Source: Ascidiaceihabitans sp.
Lineage (GTDB): Bacteria; Pseudomonadota; Alphaproteobacteria; Rhodobacterales; Rhodobacteraceae
Reading direction: 5' to 3'
DNA: 64,000 bases
NCBI GenBank assembly: GCA_029251465.1
Contig: JAQXDI010000048.1
Coordinates: 1-64,000, forward strand
A program made the position numbers and the translations under genes. Below are positions 38,264 to 46,309 of the stretch, piece after piece. The notes under the pieces are model-generated. The model saw only the letters and a list, made by a program, of their open reading frames with translations. It was not told where the DNA came from and did not search any database. Numbering within the stretch: the first letter of the stretch is position 1; each line of letters starts with the position of its first letter.

Positions 38264-38890
38264 TTAGTCCTTAAAGCTGCGGCTGCCTTTGATCTGATCC
38301 CACGCCCAAACAACTTCTTGCAGCTGTTCTTCTTGGCTGCGATCGCCGCCATTCATGTCGGGGTGCAACACTTTGATCAGCTTTTTGTAGGCCTTGCGGA
38401 TTTCCGGCTTGGTCGCGTTGTCATCAACCTCTAGCACCTCGATGGCGCGGCGTTCTGTGGCGGGCAATTTACGACCGGCTTTGGCACCACGTCCGGGATT
38501 TTGCGTCGAATTTGCACCCAACACCTGATGCGGATCCTCGATGCCCAAACGGGCCCACGCCCGCGCTTCGGGGTCGCCCATCGGTTTGGTGGGGCGTTCC
38601 CAGACCTTGTCATCGGACTGCTGCGCGTTGATTTCGGCCTCGGTCGTGCCGTCAAAAAAGTTCCATTTCAGGTTATATTCGCGCACGTGCGCCTGACAGA
38701 ACCAGAAGAAATCATCCAGAACATCGGGGGCCTTTGGCGCGCGGTACTTGCCTGCCTCGGCGCAGCCGGCGTGATCGCACACGCGGGTTGATGTCTCGGA
38801 TGCACCGGACATGCCGCGACGGCCACGGGGGTTTTTCTTTTTGGATGTGGATACGGACATATCGAATCCGAACGGATCAAGCTTTGGCAT
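38264..38890 (-). CDS. J domain-containing co-chaperone
   Basis: 208 residues. The J domain is at the C-terminus (about 150-205), with AYKKLIKVLHPDMNGGD carrying the essential HPD at 176-178. The N-terminal part has paired Cys and His residues (CDHAGCAEAG, CQAHV) that could bind a metal. Unlike DnaJ it lacks the Gly/Phe and zinc-finger order. This architecture is common in alphaproteobacteria next to bolA and cobS, as here. Partner Hsp70 not identified. Confidence 0.9.
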   Translation of the reverse strand: MPKLDPFGFDMSVSTSKKKNPRGRRGMSGASETSTRVCDHAGCAEAGKYRAPKAPDVLDDFFWFCQAHVREYNLKWNFFDGTTEAEINAQQSDDKVWERPTKPMGDPEARAWARLGIEDPHQVLGANSTQNPGRGAKAGRKLPATERRAIEVLEVDDNATKPEIRKAYKKLIKVLHPDMNGGDRSQEEQLQEVVWAWDQIKGSRSFKD

Positions 38891-39025
38891 GAATGGGACC
38901 TTTTCGACTCAAGGCGTTGAGTTTAGAATATTGACAGAGAAGTTGAAGGGGGTTGACGCGAAAATACGTCAGGTCGTGTGCGATTTTTTTTGACGTTCAA
39001 CTCAGATAGGAAAATGGGCGGGTTT

Positions 39026-39283
39026 ATGCTGGTTACTCAAGAAATCGAAACAAAGCTACGGGACGCCTTTGCGCCACGCGAATTAGAGGTTGTCGATGAC
39101 AGCGAAAGCCATCGCGGGCACGCAGGCTACCAGGATGGCGGGCAAAGTCATTTTAACGTGCGCATCCGGGCTGACGGGTTTTCCGGGCAGTCAAGAATTA
39201 TGCGTCACCGCGCCGTTCATGCCGCATTGGGGGCCGAATTGATAGGACGAATTCACGCGTTGGCACTGGATATCGACGTTTAG
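39026..39283 (+). CDS. BolA family protein
   Basis: 85 residues from ATG 39026; an ATG at 39014 would add four residues. The core ESHRGHAGYQDGGQSHFNV and FSGQSRIMRHRAVHAALG contain the His residues that ligate Fe-S clusters with monothiol glutaredoxins. BolA proteins act in iron regulation and Fe-S handling. It is divergent from the J-domain gene and convergent with DUF4177. Confidence 0.93.
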   Translation: MLVTQEIETKLRDAFAPRELEVVDDSESHRGHAGYQDGGQSHFNVRIRADGFSGQSRIMRHRAVHAALGAELIGRIHALALDIDV

Positions 39284-39294
39284 TTTTCTGATTT

Positions 39295-39320
39295 AAACCC
39301 GAGGCTTAGGTCTCGGGTTT
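39295..39320. terminator. Bidirectional hairpin between bolA and the DUF4177 gene
   Basis: AAACCCGAG and CTCGGGTTT form a 9-bp perfect stem with an 8-base loop. It ends bolA on the plus strand and overlaps the last codons of the minus-strand gene. T-tracts are short on both sides, so efficiency may be moderate. Confidence 0.55.
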
Positions 39321-39785
39321 GTCAGCACGTTGTTCGGCAAGGCTGCGCAGGCTGTCGGTCATGCCAGCAACTTCGCTGGTTTCCTCAACACCGTTGTCGC
39401 TGAGCATTTGTGTGGCGCCAACGCCGCCTGCGGGGTGTTCGTCTGTGTCGACAGGTTCCTCATCGCTGACATCTTCCTCGTCAGTGTCAACAGCCGCAGC
39501 GGCAATCACGGGCGGGGCCAAAACTTCGGGTGCAAATGCGGCGACGTCTGTGGTGCGCGGTTTGCGAAACACCAAAACATTGCGCCACTCAGTCGATGAT
39601 CCGGTAAGTCCGGAGCGTTCAATCGACGGCAATGTTTCTGCGCGCTGATATTCCCAACCAGAGGCCGCCATGGTGTTCATCAACTCCTCGATCGCATTGG
39701 CGAAACGGGCCTCATGGCTTTTGATTCCCTTAGCCTTCAGCCCTTTAGAGGGCGCGGGAACAACGCGATATTCGTATGTGGACAT
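39306..39785 (-). CDS. DUF4177 domain-containing protein
   Basis: 159 residues. The first 75 match DUF4177: STYEYRVVPAPSKGLKAKG, then IEELMNTMAASGWEYQRAETLP and WRNVLVFRK. The remainder is an acidic, probably disordered tail (DTDEEDVSDEEPVDTDEH). Function unknown; proteins of this type are small and cytoplasmic. Convergent with bolA; a thioesterase gene lies upstream on the same strand. Confidence 0.85.
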   Translation of the reverse strand: MSTYEYRVVPAPSKGLKAKGIKSHEARFANAIEELMNTMAASGWEYQRAETLPSIERSGLTGSSTEWRNVLVFRKPRTTDVAAFAPEVLAPPVIAAAAVDTDEEDVSDEEPVDTDEHPAGGVGATQMLSDNGVEETSEVAGMTDSLRSLAEQRADKPET

Positions 39786-39863
39786 GGACGCACCTTTGGA
39801 TTGCAGATGCCCGTATAGCAGGGGTGTGAGGTGGGGAAAAGAGGCGGGTTGCCTGTCGCAACA

Positions 39864-40343
39864 CTAACTCTTGCGCTTGATCCCGATGCTGCGCCCAGCG
39901 CGATCCGGGCGCGGCAGACCTTTGTGCGCATCATACATCGTTTCAATACGCGACAGTACGGTCTGCGGCATCGGTGCGACTTTGGGGCCGGATTGATCGA
40001 CGTGCAGCGTGAGGGCCTCGCCTGTGGCCGCCAACCAGCCGTCGTTGTGCCAGATTTCTTGATACACATGGAACCGTTTTTCGTCATAGTCCAGCAGTTG
40101 AAAGGTGATCTGCACGGGATCATTCACGTGCAATTCGCGCACATAACAGACGTGAAATTCGGCCACATAGGTGGTGCAGCCAGTCTCGGATAAATAGTCA
40201 GGACCAAAGCCGAAAATCGGATAAGCCTGATCGGCGCATTGATCCATCAGCACGGAATAATAGGCCATGTTGAGGTGGCCATTGTAGTCGATCCATTCGG
40301 GGCGCACGGTCAGGGTGGAGGAGCGGAAGGGGGCATCTGTCAT
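39864..40343 (-). CDS. Hotdog-fold acyl-CoA thioesterase
   Basis: 159 residues. WIDYNGHLNMAYYSVLMDQ with the Asp/Asn-Gly-His motif is the 4-hydroxybenzoyl-CoA thioesterase signature, followed by EFHVCYVRELHVNDPVQI. It hydrolyses an acyl-CoA thioester; the substrate cannot be told from sequence. The gene stands apart from its neighbours, with short gaps on both sides. Confidence 0.88.
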   Translation of the reverse strand: MTDAPFRSSTLTVRPEWIDYNGHLNMAYYSVLMDQCADQAYPIFGFGPDYLSETGCTTYVAEFHVCYVRELHVNDPVQITFQLLDYDEKRFHVYQEIWHNDGWLAATGEALTLHVDQSGPKVAPMPQTVLSRIETMYDAHKGLPRPDRAGRSIGIKRKS

Positions 40344-40394
40344 GGGGTGATGGTTTCGCTGTGTGCGGTTGGTGTCAACATCGACGCGGCGTCG

Positions 40395-41450
40395 TTACCC
40401 TTTGGAGAGGTGTTCTAGGATGTGACAGGCGTAGTGATCTTTGAGATCGCAGGCGCGGGCGAGCGCATCTGCTGCACGTCCGAGTGTTTCCGGGGCGTTT
40501 GTCTTGGCGAAATCCTGTAGCAAGCGCTGGCCAATTCGACTGCACGTCATTGACGAGCCCATGTCGCATATCTGTGCTTCCAATACGGCTGTATCCTGCG
40601 TCTCGTCAAATTCACTGACCAAAAAAAGAAAGTGACATAGGGTCAGGTTTTGCGCGTCGCACCCTTGTTCCAATTTGGCGCGCCACGGTTCTAGCGGCGC
40701 AGCGCCGTCAGCCTCTGCAAATGTGGCAATTTCCATTCGGCCAGAAAATAGCGGATTGCACGCTGTAAGGGATTCATCTGTGCAGGCACCAAATAGATAG
40801 GTTAGATGCTCGTAACGCGAATTTCTTAATTTGCCATACCATGACAAGAAAAGCCCCAGATCGCCGCAGGCTTGCTTTTCGCTGGCAGCGCATTGAGTTC
40901 GCAAAGCACTATTTTGGCTGTCATCTAAGGTTTCGGCGTGCTGAACATATGCTTTTTCTTTGCTCTTTAATGCAGATGTAGCGTCTGCGAGGGACGTGCC
41001 ATTTTGCATCGCGCGTGCGACACCAAACGAGATGCCATCGGTGCGTTGGCTTAAAATGTCGATGTGTATCAAGCATGCCATTGCTTTGCCCGCTGCGCAT
41101 TGTGCGTCAGTTTGCGCTGCAGCAAGGGCCGCGCGGTTCGACATGCTGTAAGGTCCGTCGGGGGTCGGTTCCTTCAGAGTAAAGACGTTCTGAGCAAGGC
41201 TTTCGCATTGCTCGGGGGCACCGTCCGAGCAGCCTTTTTTCCGCGCATCAAGCGCCATACGGGTCAAAGCGTCTGCGCGTTTGACGTCCATTGGAAAAAT
41301 TGGGGGGGTGGCACTACCTCTTTCGTAGTGGAACGCCAAGATCGCGCAATCAATCAGGGGATCGCACGTATTTGGATAGCCCTCTTGTGCCGTTCCTGTC
41401 TGCGGCACTGCAAGCAGCCCAAGACACAGCGCGATAACGTACCGTATCAG
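40395..41450 (-). CDS. Uncharacterised secreted Cys-rich protein (probable CTG start)
   Basis: The first conventional start is GTG 41408, which would cut a signal peptide in half. Fourteen codons upstream in the same frame are a complete signal peptide ([20 protein letters not shown]) beginning at CTG 41450, whose CTGA overlaps the gatB TGA exactly as ATGA overlaps do elsewhere. No ATG, GTG or TTG occurs in frame just above. I therefore give 351 residues. The mature protein has many paired Cys residues and helical repeats ([31 protein letters not shown]) resembling Sel1-like repeats. Function unknown. Confidence 0.7.
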   Translation of the reverse strand: MIRYVIALCLGLLAVPQTGTAQEGYPNTCDPLIDCAILAFHYERGSATPPIFPMDVKRADALTRMALDARKKGCSDGAPEQCESLAQNVFTLKEPTPDGPYSMSNRAALAAAQTDAQCAAGKAMACLIHIDILSQRTDGISFGVARAMQNGTSLADATSALKSKEKAYVQHAETLDDSQNSALRTQCAASEKQACGDLGLFLSWYGKLRNSRYEHLTYLFGACTDESLTACNPLFSGRMEIATFAEADGAAPLEPWRAKLEQGCDAQNLTLCHFLFLVSEFDETQDTAVLEAQICDMGSSMTCSRIGQRLLQDFAKTNAPETLGRAADALARACDLKDHYACHILEHLSKG

Positions 41451-42961
41451 CCCGCCAGCTTTTTCGCCACCAATTCGTTCACCGCTTTGGGGTTGGCCTT
41501 GCCGCCCGTCGCTTTCATCACTTGGCCGACGAACCAGCCCGCCAATTTCGGGTTCTCGCGGGCTTTTTCCACTTGGGCGGGGTTGGCGGCGATGATCTCG
41601 TCTAAGGCAGCCTCGATTGCGCCGGTGTCTGTGACCTGCTTCATGCCGCGTTCCTCGACGATCACGGCAGGGTCACCGCCTTCGGAATAGACGATTTCAA
41701 ACAGGTCTTTGGCGATTTTACCGCTGATCGCGTCTGAGCTGATCAAGTCGATCACGCCGCCCAATTGTGCAGGCGTGACGGGGCTGTCGGTGATGTCACG
41801 ATCGTCTTTTTTCAGGCGGCCAAACAGTTCGTTGATGACCCAGTTGGCCGATGCTTTGCCGTCGCGCCCCTTTGCCACGGCTTCAAAGTAACCAGCGGTG
41901 TCCACGTCAGCAGTCAGCACGGATGCGTCATAATCCGACAGGCCAAAGTCGCTGATAAAACGCGATTTTTTGGCGTCTGGAAGTTCGGGCAAGGTGGCTG
42001 CGATGTCATCAACCCACTCTTGTTCGATTTCCAGCGGCATCAGGTCCGGATCAGGGAAATAACGGTAGTCATGCGCTTCTTCTTTGGACCGCAGAGGTGA
42101 GATTTCGCCAGTATCCGGGTTCCATGCGATGGTGTTTTGCTGGATTTTGCGTCCGGCTTCGATTTCACCAATTTGGCGTTTTGCCTCGGCAATGATCGCC
42201 GCTTGGATGAACCGCATCGAGTTCATGTTTTTCAACTCGCAGCGCGTGCCAAGGTAGGAAAAATCATCGCCGTTTTCGCGGAACTTTTCGTAGTCACCCG
42301 CGCGGCACACAGATACGTTCACGTCAGCACGCAGGTTGCCGTTTTGCATGTTGCCGTCAGACGTGCCCAGATACTGCACGATTTGGCGGATTTTGGCGAT
42401 GTAGGCGGCGGCCTCTTCGGGGCTGCGGATATCGGGTTTGGACACGATTTCCATCAGGCAGACGCCTGTGCGGTTCACGTCAACAAACGACATGTTCGGG
42501 TCCATGTCGTGAATGGATTTGCCCGCGTCCTGTTCCATGTGGATGCGTTCGACCCGCACCATGCGCGCGGTGCCGTCGCCCAACTCGACCAAGACTTCGC
42601 CTTCGCCTACAATCGGGTGGTACAGCTGGCTGATTTGGTAGCCTTGCGGCAAGTCCGGATAGAAATAGTTTTTGCGGTCAAACGCCGATTTCAGGTTGAT
42701 CTGCGCCTTTAGGCCTAGCCCCGTGCGCACGGTTTGTTCGATGCAATATTCGTTGATCACGGGCAACATGCCGGGCATGGCCGCATCCACAAACGACACA
42801 TTTGAATTGGGTTCAGATCCAAAGGTGGTCGACGCCCCCGAGAATAATTTCGCGTTTGAGGCGACCTGCGCGTGCACTTCCATCCCGATCACCAGTTCCC
42901 AATCGTGTTTGGCACCAGCGATGGTTTTGATTTTGGGCAAGTCGTAGGTCAGATCGAGCAT
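41447..42961 (-). CDS. gatB: Asp-tRNA(Asn)/Glu-tRNA(Gln) amidotransferase subunit B
   Basis: 504 residues from ATG 42961, preferred over upstream ATGs because the family starts here ([20 protein letters not shown]). [28 protein letters not shown] and MNSMRFIQ are GatB landmarks; the C-terminal 150 residues are the GatB/YqeY tRNA-binding domain. GatB is the kinase/tRNA-binding part of GatCAB, which corrects mischarged tRNA. gatC and gatA are not in the window. Upstream AAAGGC serves as ribosome-binding site. Confidence 0.96.
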   Translation of the reverse strand: MLDLTYDLPKIKTIAGAKHDWELVIGMEVHAQVASNAKLFSGASTTFGSEPNSNVSFVDAAMPGMLPVINEYCIEQTVRTGLGLKAQINLKSAFDRKNYFYPDLPQGYQISQLYHPIVGEGEVLVELGDGTARMVRVERIHMEQDAGKSIHDMDPNMSFVDVNRTGVCLMEIVSKPDIRSPEEAAAYIAKIRQIVQYLGTSDGNMQNGNLRADVNVSVCRAGDYEKFRENGDDFSYLGTRCELKNMNSMRFIQAAIIAEAKRQIGEIEAGRKIQQNTIAWNPDTGEISPLRSKEEAHDYRYFPDPDLMPLEIEQEWVDDIAATLPELPDAKKSRFISDFGLSDYDASVLTADVDTAGYFEAVAKGRDGKASANWVINELFGRLKKDDRDITDSPVTPAQLGGVIDLISSDAISGKIAKDLFEIVYSEGGDPAVIVEERGMKQVTDTGAIEAALDEIIAANPAQVEKARENPKLAGWFVGQVMKATGGKANPKAVNELVAKKLAG

Positions 42962-43114
42962 GGGGTGTGCCTTTGGTAAACTGTTTGGATCGGTCATAAA
43001 ACAGGGCTGCGCGCGGGGCAAGGTGGTTTGGGGGCGCGGCAAGATGTCGGATAGGGAAATTGCAGGTTTGGCCCCAAGTTACCAAAAGGCCCAGATCAAA
43101 GGAGTGGTCCCGAG

Positions 43115-43603
43115 ATGCAAATTAGCGAACCTGACGTGCCGGAGTGGAGCTTTCTTACGGCGGAGGCGGCCAAAGACGGGTATTACACCGATCTGTTTGC
43201 GACCGAGGTTGATGGTCAAGTGACGCTCGCGGCATTTATCCAAGCGTTTTACACAACGCCGTTGTTTCGCGCGGAACGACTGGTTTTGCGGATTGCCGCG
43301 CGCCTGCCCAGCACCGATCAACAGGTCGCAGACTTGGCAAACGCAGATGCGGCAAAGTTCGCGGCATGGACCGTCGAGGCGCGCGAGGACACCCAGATTT
43401 TGCTGAACGCGGGGCGCACAAAATCCTGCCTGATGGTGACGCACGAGGCTGACAAAACGCAGTTGATGTTCGGCTCTGTGGTGGTGCCTGAGCCTGTCAA
43501 GGGCAACAAACCACCCCGTTTGGGGCCGGTTTTTGATACGTTGCTGAGTGCGCACAAAGTGTATTCGCGCCTGCTGCTCAGTGCGGCGGCGCGAAGACTT
43601 TAG
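43115..43603 (+). CDS. Uncharacterised protein
   Basis: 162 residues, no membrane segment. The pattern ATEVDGQVTLAAFIQAFYTT-PLFRAERLVL with later LMVTHEADKTQLMFGSVVV suggests a small START- or lipocalin-like alpha+beta fold, but I cannot name a family. It is divergent from gatB and its stop overlaps the end of the minus-strand gene at 43600. AAAGGAG is 11 bases before the ATG. Confidence 0.75.
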   Translation: MQISEPDVPEWSFLTAEAAKDGYYTDLFATEVDGQVTLAAFIQAFYTTPLFRAERLVLRIAARLPSTDQQVADLANADAAKFAAWTVEAREDTQILLNAGRTKSCLMVTHEADKTQLMFGSVVVPEPVKGNKPPRLGPVFDTLLSAHKVYSRLLLSAAARRL

Positions 43604-44919
43604 GCGGCTTCGGTCACTGGGCCATCTTCGGTAAAGATCACCTTGAGGCCCGCCGCGATTTCATGCCGAAACGTGTTGCCGATGATGCGCAGCGCGTCTG
43701 CTTGGCCCGAGGCTGCAAAACGGTCAGGGCAGCGCACCCGCAGGTTGTTGTCAAATCCGCGGGCTGCGTGGGCCCACAACATCGGGTGCAATTCGGTCAG
43801 ATGTTCGCGGATAATCCATTTGGCACAGTCCGTGATCTGGGCGCGTACGTGATCGGATTCGTCATTGCCGCCACGGGCATTGCCCATCGTATTGGCGCAA
43901 TAGGCGGCCAAAAGGTTCACGACATACTGGTTTTGGGTCCGCTCTAGGATGTCGTGCAATCCGTCGATGAAAAACGCCACGTCCAGTCGCGAGCAGGCGA
44001 CGTCGTCATAAGCGATTGCATCAAATTGCACCCAAACATAGGCTCCAGCAGCCCAAAGCTCTTGCGTGCGGGCAGCTGTGCGGCGCGCTTCGAGTTCCAG
44101 CATGTCGTGGCTGCCATACCAACGTGGCAGCAGGTGGTTGCCCATTGCGCGCATGGCGCGGGCATTCATCGGATCAAGGTTGATCAGGGTTTCGTAGGCG
44201 TCTGCGATATTTTCTTTGGATGACTCGTTGCCGGTGCGCAGAGCACATTCCGCCGCGCACAAGAACGCAGGTTTCGGGTTCATATCGGCGAAGGGGGCCA
44301 AAATGTCTGTGGCACGATCAAAATGGGCCTCAAACGCCGCGCGGTTCTGAGACGAAATTTCTGTGTCCCAGCCGGTGCCACGCCACGCCCAACCGATGTC
44401 CATGTGGGCATGGGCGACAATGGCCGCAATGGCGTAGTCGTGGTTGGAGTCTGCGAGCACACCCTCAAGCGCCTCGATGCCGTCCATCAACGGCGCATCT
44501 TTGGCCGGGCGGCCAGTGATCAGCGCATGTTCACAGGCAAGTACAACATCTGCCCGCGCGCCGTATCCGACCAGATCAGCCACAGGCATACCACCAGCTG
44601 TTTTGCTCAGGGCGCGATCAGCAAGGCGGATCGCACGGGCCACATCATCCCACTGTTCCTGACGGGCCAAACGCTGGCCATGCATTTGGTGATAGTCCCG
44701 TTCGCGGTCTTCTGCGGTTGGGTCAGGGCAGGGGATCGACAAAGCCTGGGCTTGGTCAATCGCTTCGTGTGATTGTGCGCGGGGTTTTTGAACAACAGGA
44801 CCGGACGGGAGAACAACACCGTCTGCGGCAACCGTTGGGCGAGTCTTAGAAAATAGCGCTGAAAATGGGCGCAGGGGGGAACCAATGATACTCGTTAACA
44901 ACATTCTGGATATTTCCAA
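43600..44919 (-). CDS. Uncharacterised alpha-helical (TPR-like) protein
   Basis: 439 residues, mostly helical. From about residue 80 the pattern of paired amphipathic helices (QRLARQEQWDDVARAIRLAD, ATDILAPFADMNPKPAFLCA, ADAYETLINLDPMNARAMRA) is TPR-like. There is no signal peptide; the N-terminal 60 residues are low-complexity. No family recognised. It could be a scaffold protein. Confidence 0.75.
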   Translation of the reverse strand: MEISRMLLTSIIGSPLRPFSALFSKTRPTVAADGVVLPSGPVVQKPRAQSHEAIDQAQALSIPCPDPTAEDRERDYHQMHGQRLARQEQWDDVARAIRLADRALSKTAGGMPVADLVGYGARADVVLACEHALITGRPAKDAPLMDGIEALEGVLADSNHDYAIAAIVAHAHMDIGWAWRGTGWDTEISSQNRAAFEAHFDRATDILAPFADMNPKPAFLCAAECALRTGNESSKENIADAYETLINLDPMNARAMRAMGNHLLPRWYGSHDMLELEARRTAARTQELWAAGAYVWVQFDAIAYDDVACSRLDVAFFIDGLHDILERTQNQYVVNLLAAYCANTMGNARGGNDESDHVRAQITDCAKWIIREHLTELHPMLWAHAARGFDNNLRVRCPDRFAASGQADALRIIGNTFRHEIAAGLKVIFTEDGPVTEAA

Positions 44920-45217
44920 ATTCTTTTATTCGACCCTCGTAATGTGCAAAAGGTTTGAGGCCGAAACGTGGCGAGGGCGCGATGGTTTGAGGCTTTTGTC
45001 ACGGCAAAACCGCTTATTTTATTAACAAAATCCTAATTTCGCGCCTTACTTCCCGTTAAGGTAGGTAAGCTTTCACTTTCGGGTGGAAATCTGTTGAATT
45101 GCCCAAGTGACGCGAAATAGTGACAATCCGCGTATGTGCGGACTGTTGTTGCAAAATCAGGGGCAATGAGGGGGCAATGCTTGCCATTTGGGTACGCCTT
45201 TGCCCATAGTCATCGTC
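44920..45217. promoter_or_regulatory. Divergent intergenic region with a CtrA-like half-matched site
   Basis: About 300 bases between two divergent genes. It is AT-rich around 45015-45040 and contains TTAACAAAATCCTAA (45022-45036), which fits the CtrA format TTAA-N7-TTAA with one mismatch. No small gene is supported. Promoters for both flanking genes must lie here but no strong -35/-10 pair stands out. Confidence 0.3.
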
Positions 45218-45874
45218 ATGCGTATGAAATTAACCATATTGGCCGTGTTGATCGGTCTGAGCGGGCCTTTTGCAGGATCGGTGCACGCCGACACCAGTGA
45301 CACGGTCGATTTGCGCCCGCCAACACGGGACGGCAATGTGCCGCGCACCCGCTGGACGCATCAACAAGATCACCTGCTTTGGAACCGTGCGGCGCTGTCG
45401 GCACTGAAATCACACGGCAAGCCGCTGACGGATATGGTCCCGCGCGACATCGAAAACTGGTGCCCCAAATATCCAACCGCAAGCGACGCGGATCGCCGTG
45501 CCTTTTGGTTGGGGTTCATGTCGGCGCTTGCGAAATTTGAAAGCACCTACAAGCCCAAGGCCGTGGGCGGCGGTGGCAAGTGGTATGGCTTGCTGCAAAT
45601 CCTGCCGGCGACGGCGCGGGGCTATAAATGCAATGCCGGCACCGGTGAGGCGCTGAAAAACGGCGCGGCCAACCTAAGCTGCGCGGTGCGGATCATGGCC
45701 GTCACTGTGCCACGTGACGGGGTGGTGCATGGGCGCGACAACAAATGGCGTGGTGTCAGCGCCGATTGGGGGCCGTTGCGGTCTAAATCCAAGCGCGCGG
45801 ACATGGCGAACTGGCTGCGTCGTCAGTCGTACTGTGCGCCGTTGGATAACCTGCGCCCACAGACGCGGCCCTGA
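45218..45874 (+). CDS. Lytic transglycosylase (SLT domain)
   Basis: 218 residues from ATG 45218 (ATG 45224 also possible). A signal peptide (LTILAVLIGLSGPFAGSVHA) exports it. The SLT/goose-lysozyme fold shows KFESTYKP with catalytic Glu108, GLLQILPATARGY, and later LSCAVRIMA. It cleaves peptidoglycan glycan strands. Two Cys near the ends of the domain may form a disulphide. Convergent with the small membrane gene at 45881. Confidence 0.9.
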   Translation: MRMKLTILAVLIGLSGPFAGSVHADTSDTVDLRPPTRDGNVPRTRWTHQQDHLLWNRAALSALKSHGKPLTDMVPRDIENWCPKYPTASDADRRAFWLGFMSALAKFESTYKPKAVGGGGKWYGLLQILPATARGYKCNAGTGEALKNGAANLSCAVRIMAVTVPRDGVVHGRDNKWRGVSADWGPLRSKSKRADMANWLRRQSYCAPLDNLRPQTRP

Positions 45875-45880
45875 TCCAGT

Positions 45881-46309
45881 TCAAACAAACCCGAAATGGT
45901 GCCGCTCGGTTTTGATGCCACGGGATTCAAGCTCGGCCTCGAAGGCGCGGTGGGGCGGCGTTGCCTCAAACGGGATTTTCACCTTTTGACCGATGTGCAG
46001 CACAGCCGTGAGGCGCACGGACAGATCAAGGCGGGTGTCAAAGCGGATGTGTTTGATTTTTTTGATCGAAACTTCGCCAGTCTTGGTGCCTGCATGCCAA
46101 CTTAGCGTGGTTGCATCCAAGCGTAGCCCAGCCGCCCGCGCAGTGATCAAGTCATAAAACGCGGGCAGGGTGCACAGAACCACGGCCACGGCCAGCACGA
46201 TGGACATGTCGACCCGAATGATCAAAACCACCAGAACGACCCAGATGGCCAGCACCGTGATCAGGGTCGTCCAATTGCGCCCTGAGGTTTCAAACCTGTA
46301 GGCGTCCAC
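45881..46309 (-). CDS. Uncharacterised membrane protein with PH-like domain
   Basis: 142 residues: two membrane helices (about 14-33 and 35-52), then a cytoplasmic beta-rich region (RLDATTLSWHAGTKTGEVSIKKIKHI) that resembles bacterial PH (YdbT/DUF304) domains. The GTG start follows the pepN TGA directly (TGA|GTG), so it is made from the pepN transcript. Function unknown. Confidence 0.7.
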   Translation of the reverse strand: MDAYRFETSGRNWTTLITVLAIWVVLVVLIIRVDMSIVLAVAVVLCTLPAFYDLITARAAGLRLDATTLSWHAGTKTGEVSIKKIKHIRFDTRLDLSVRLTAVLHIGQKVKIPFEATPPHRAFEAELESRGIKTERHHFGFV

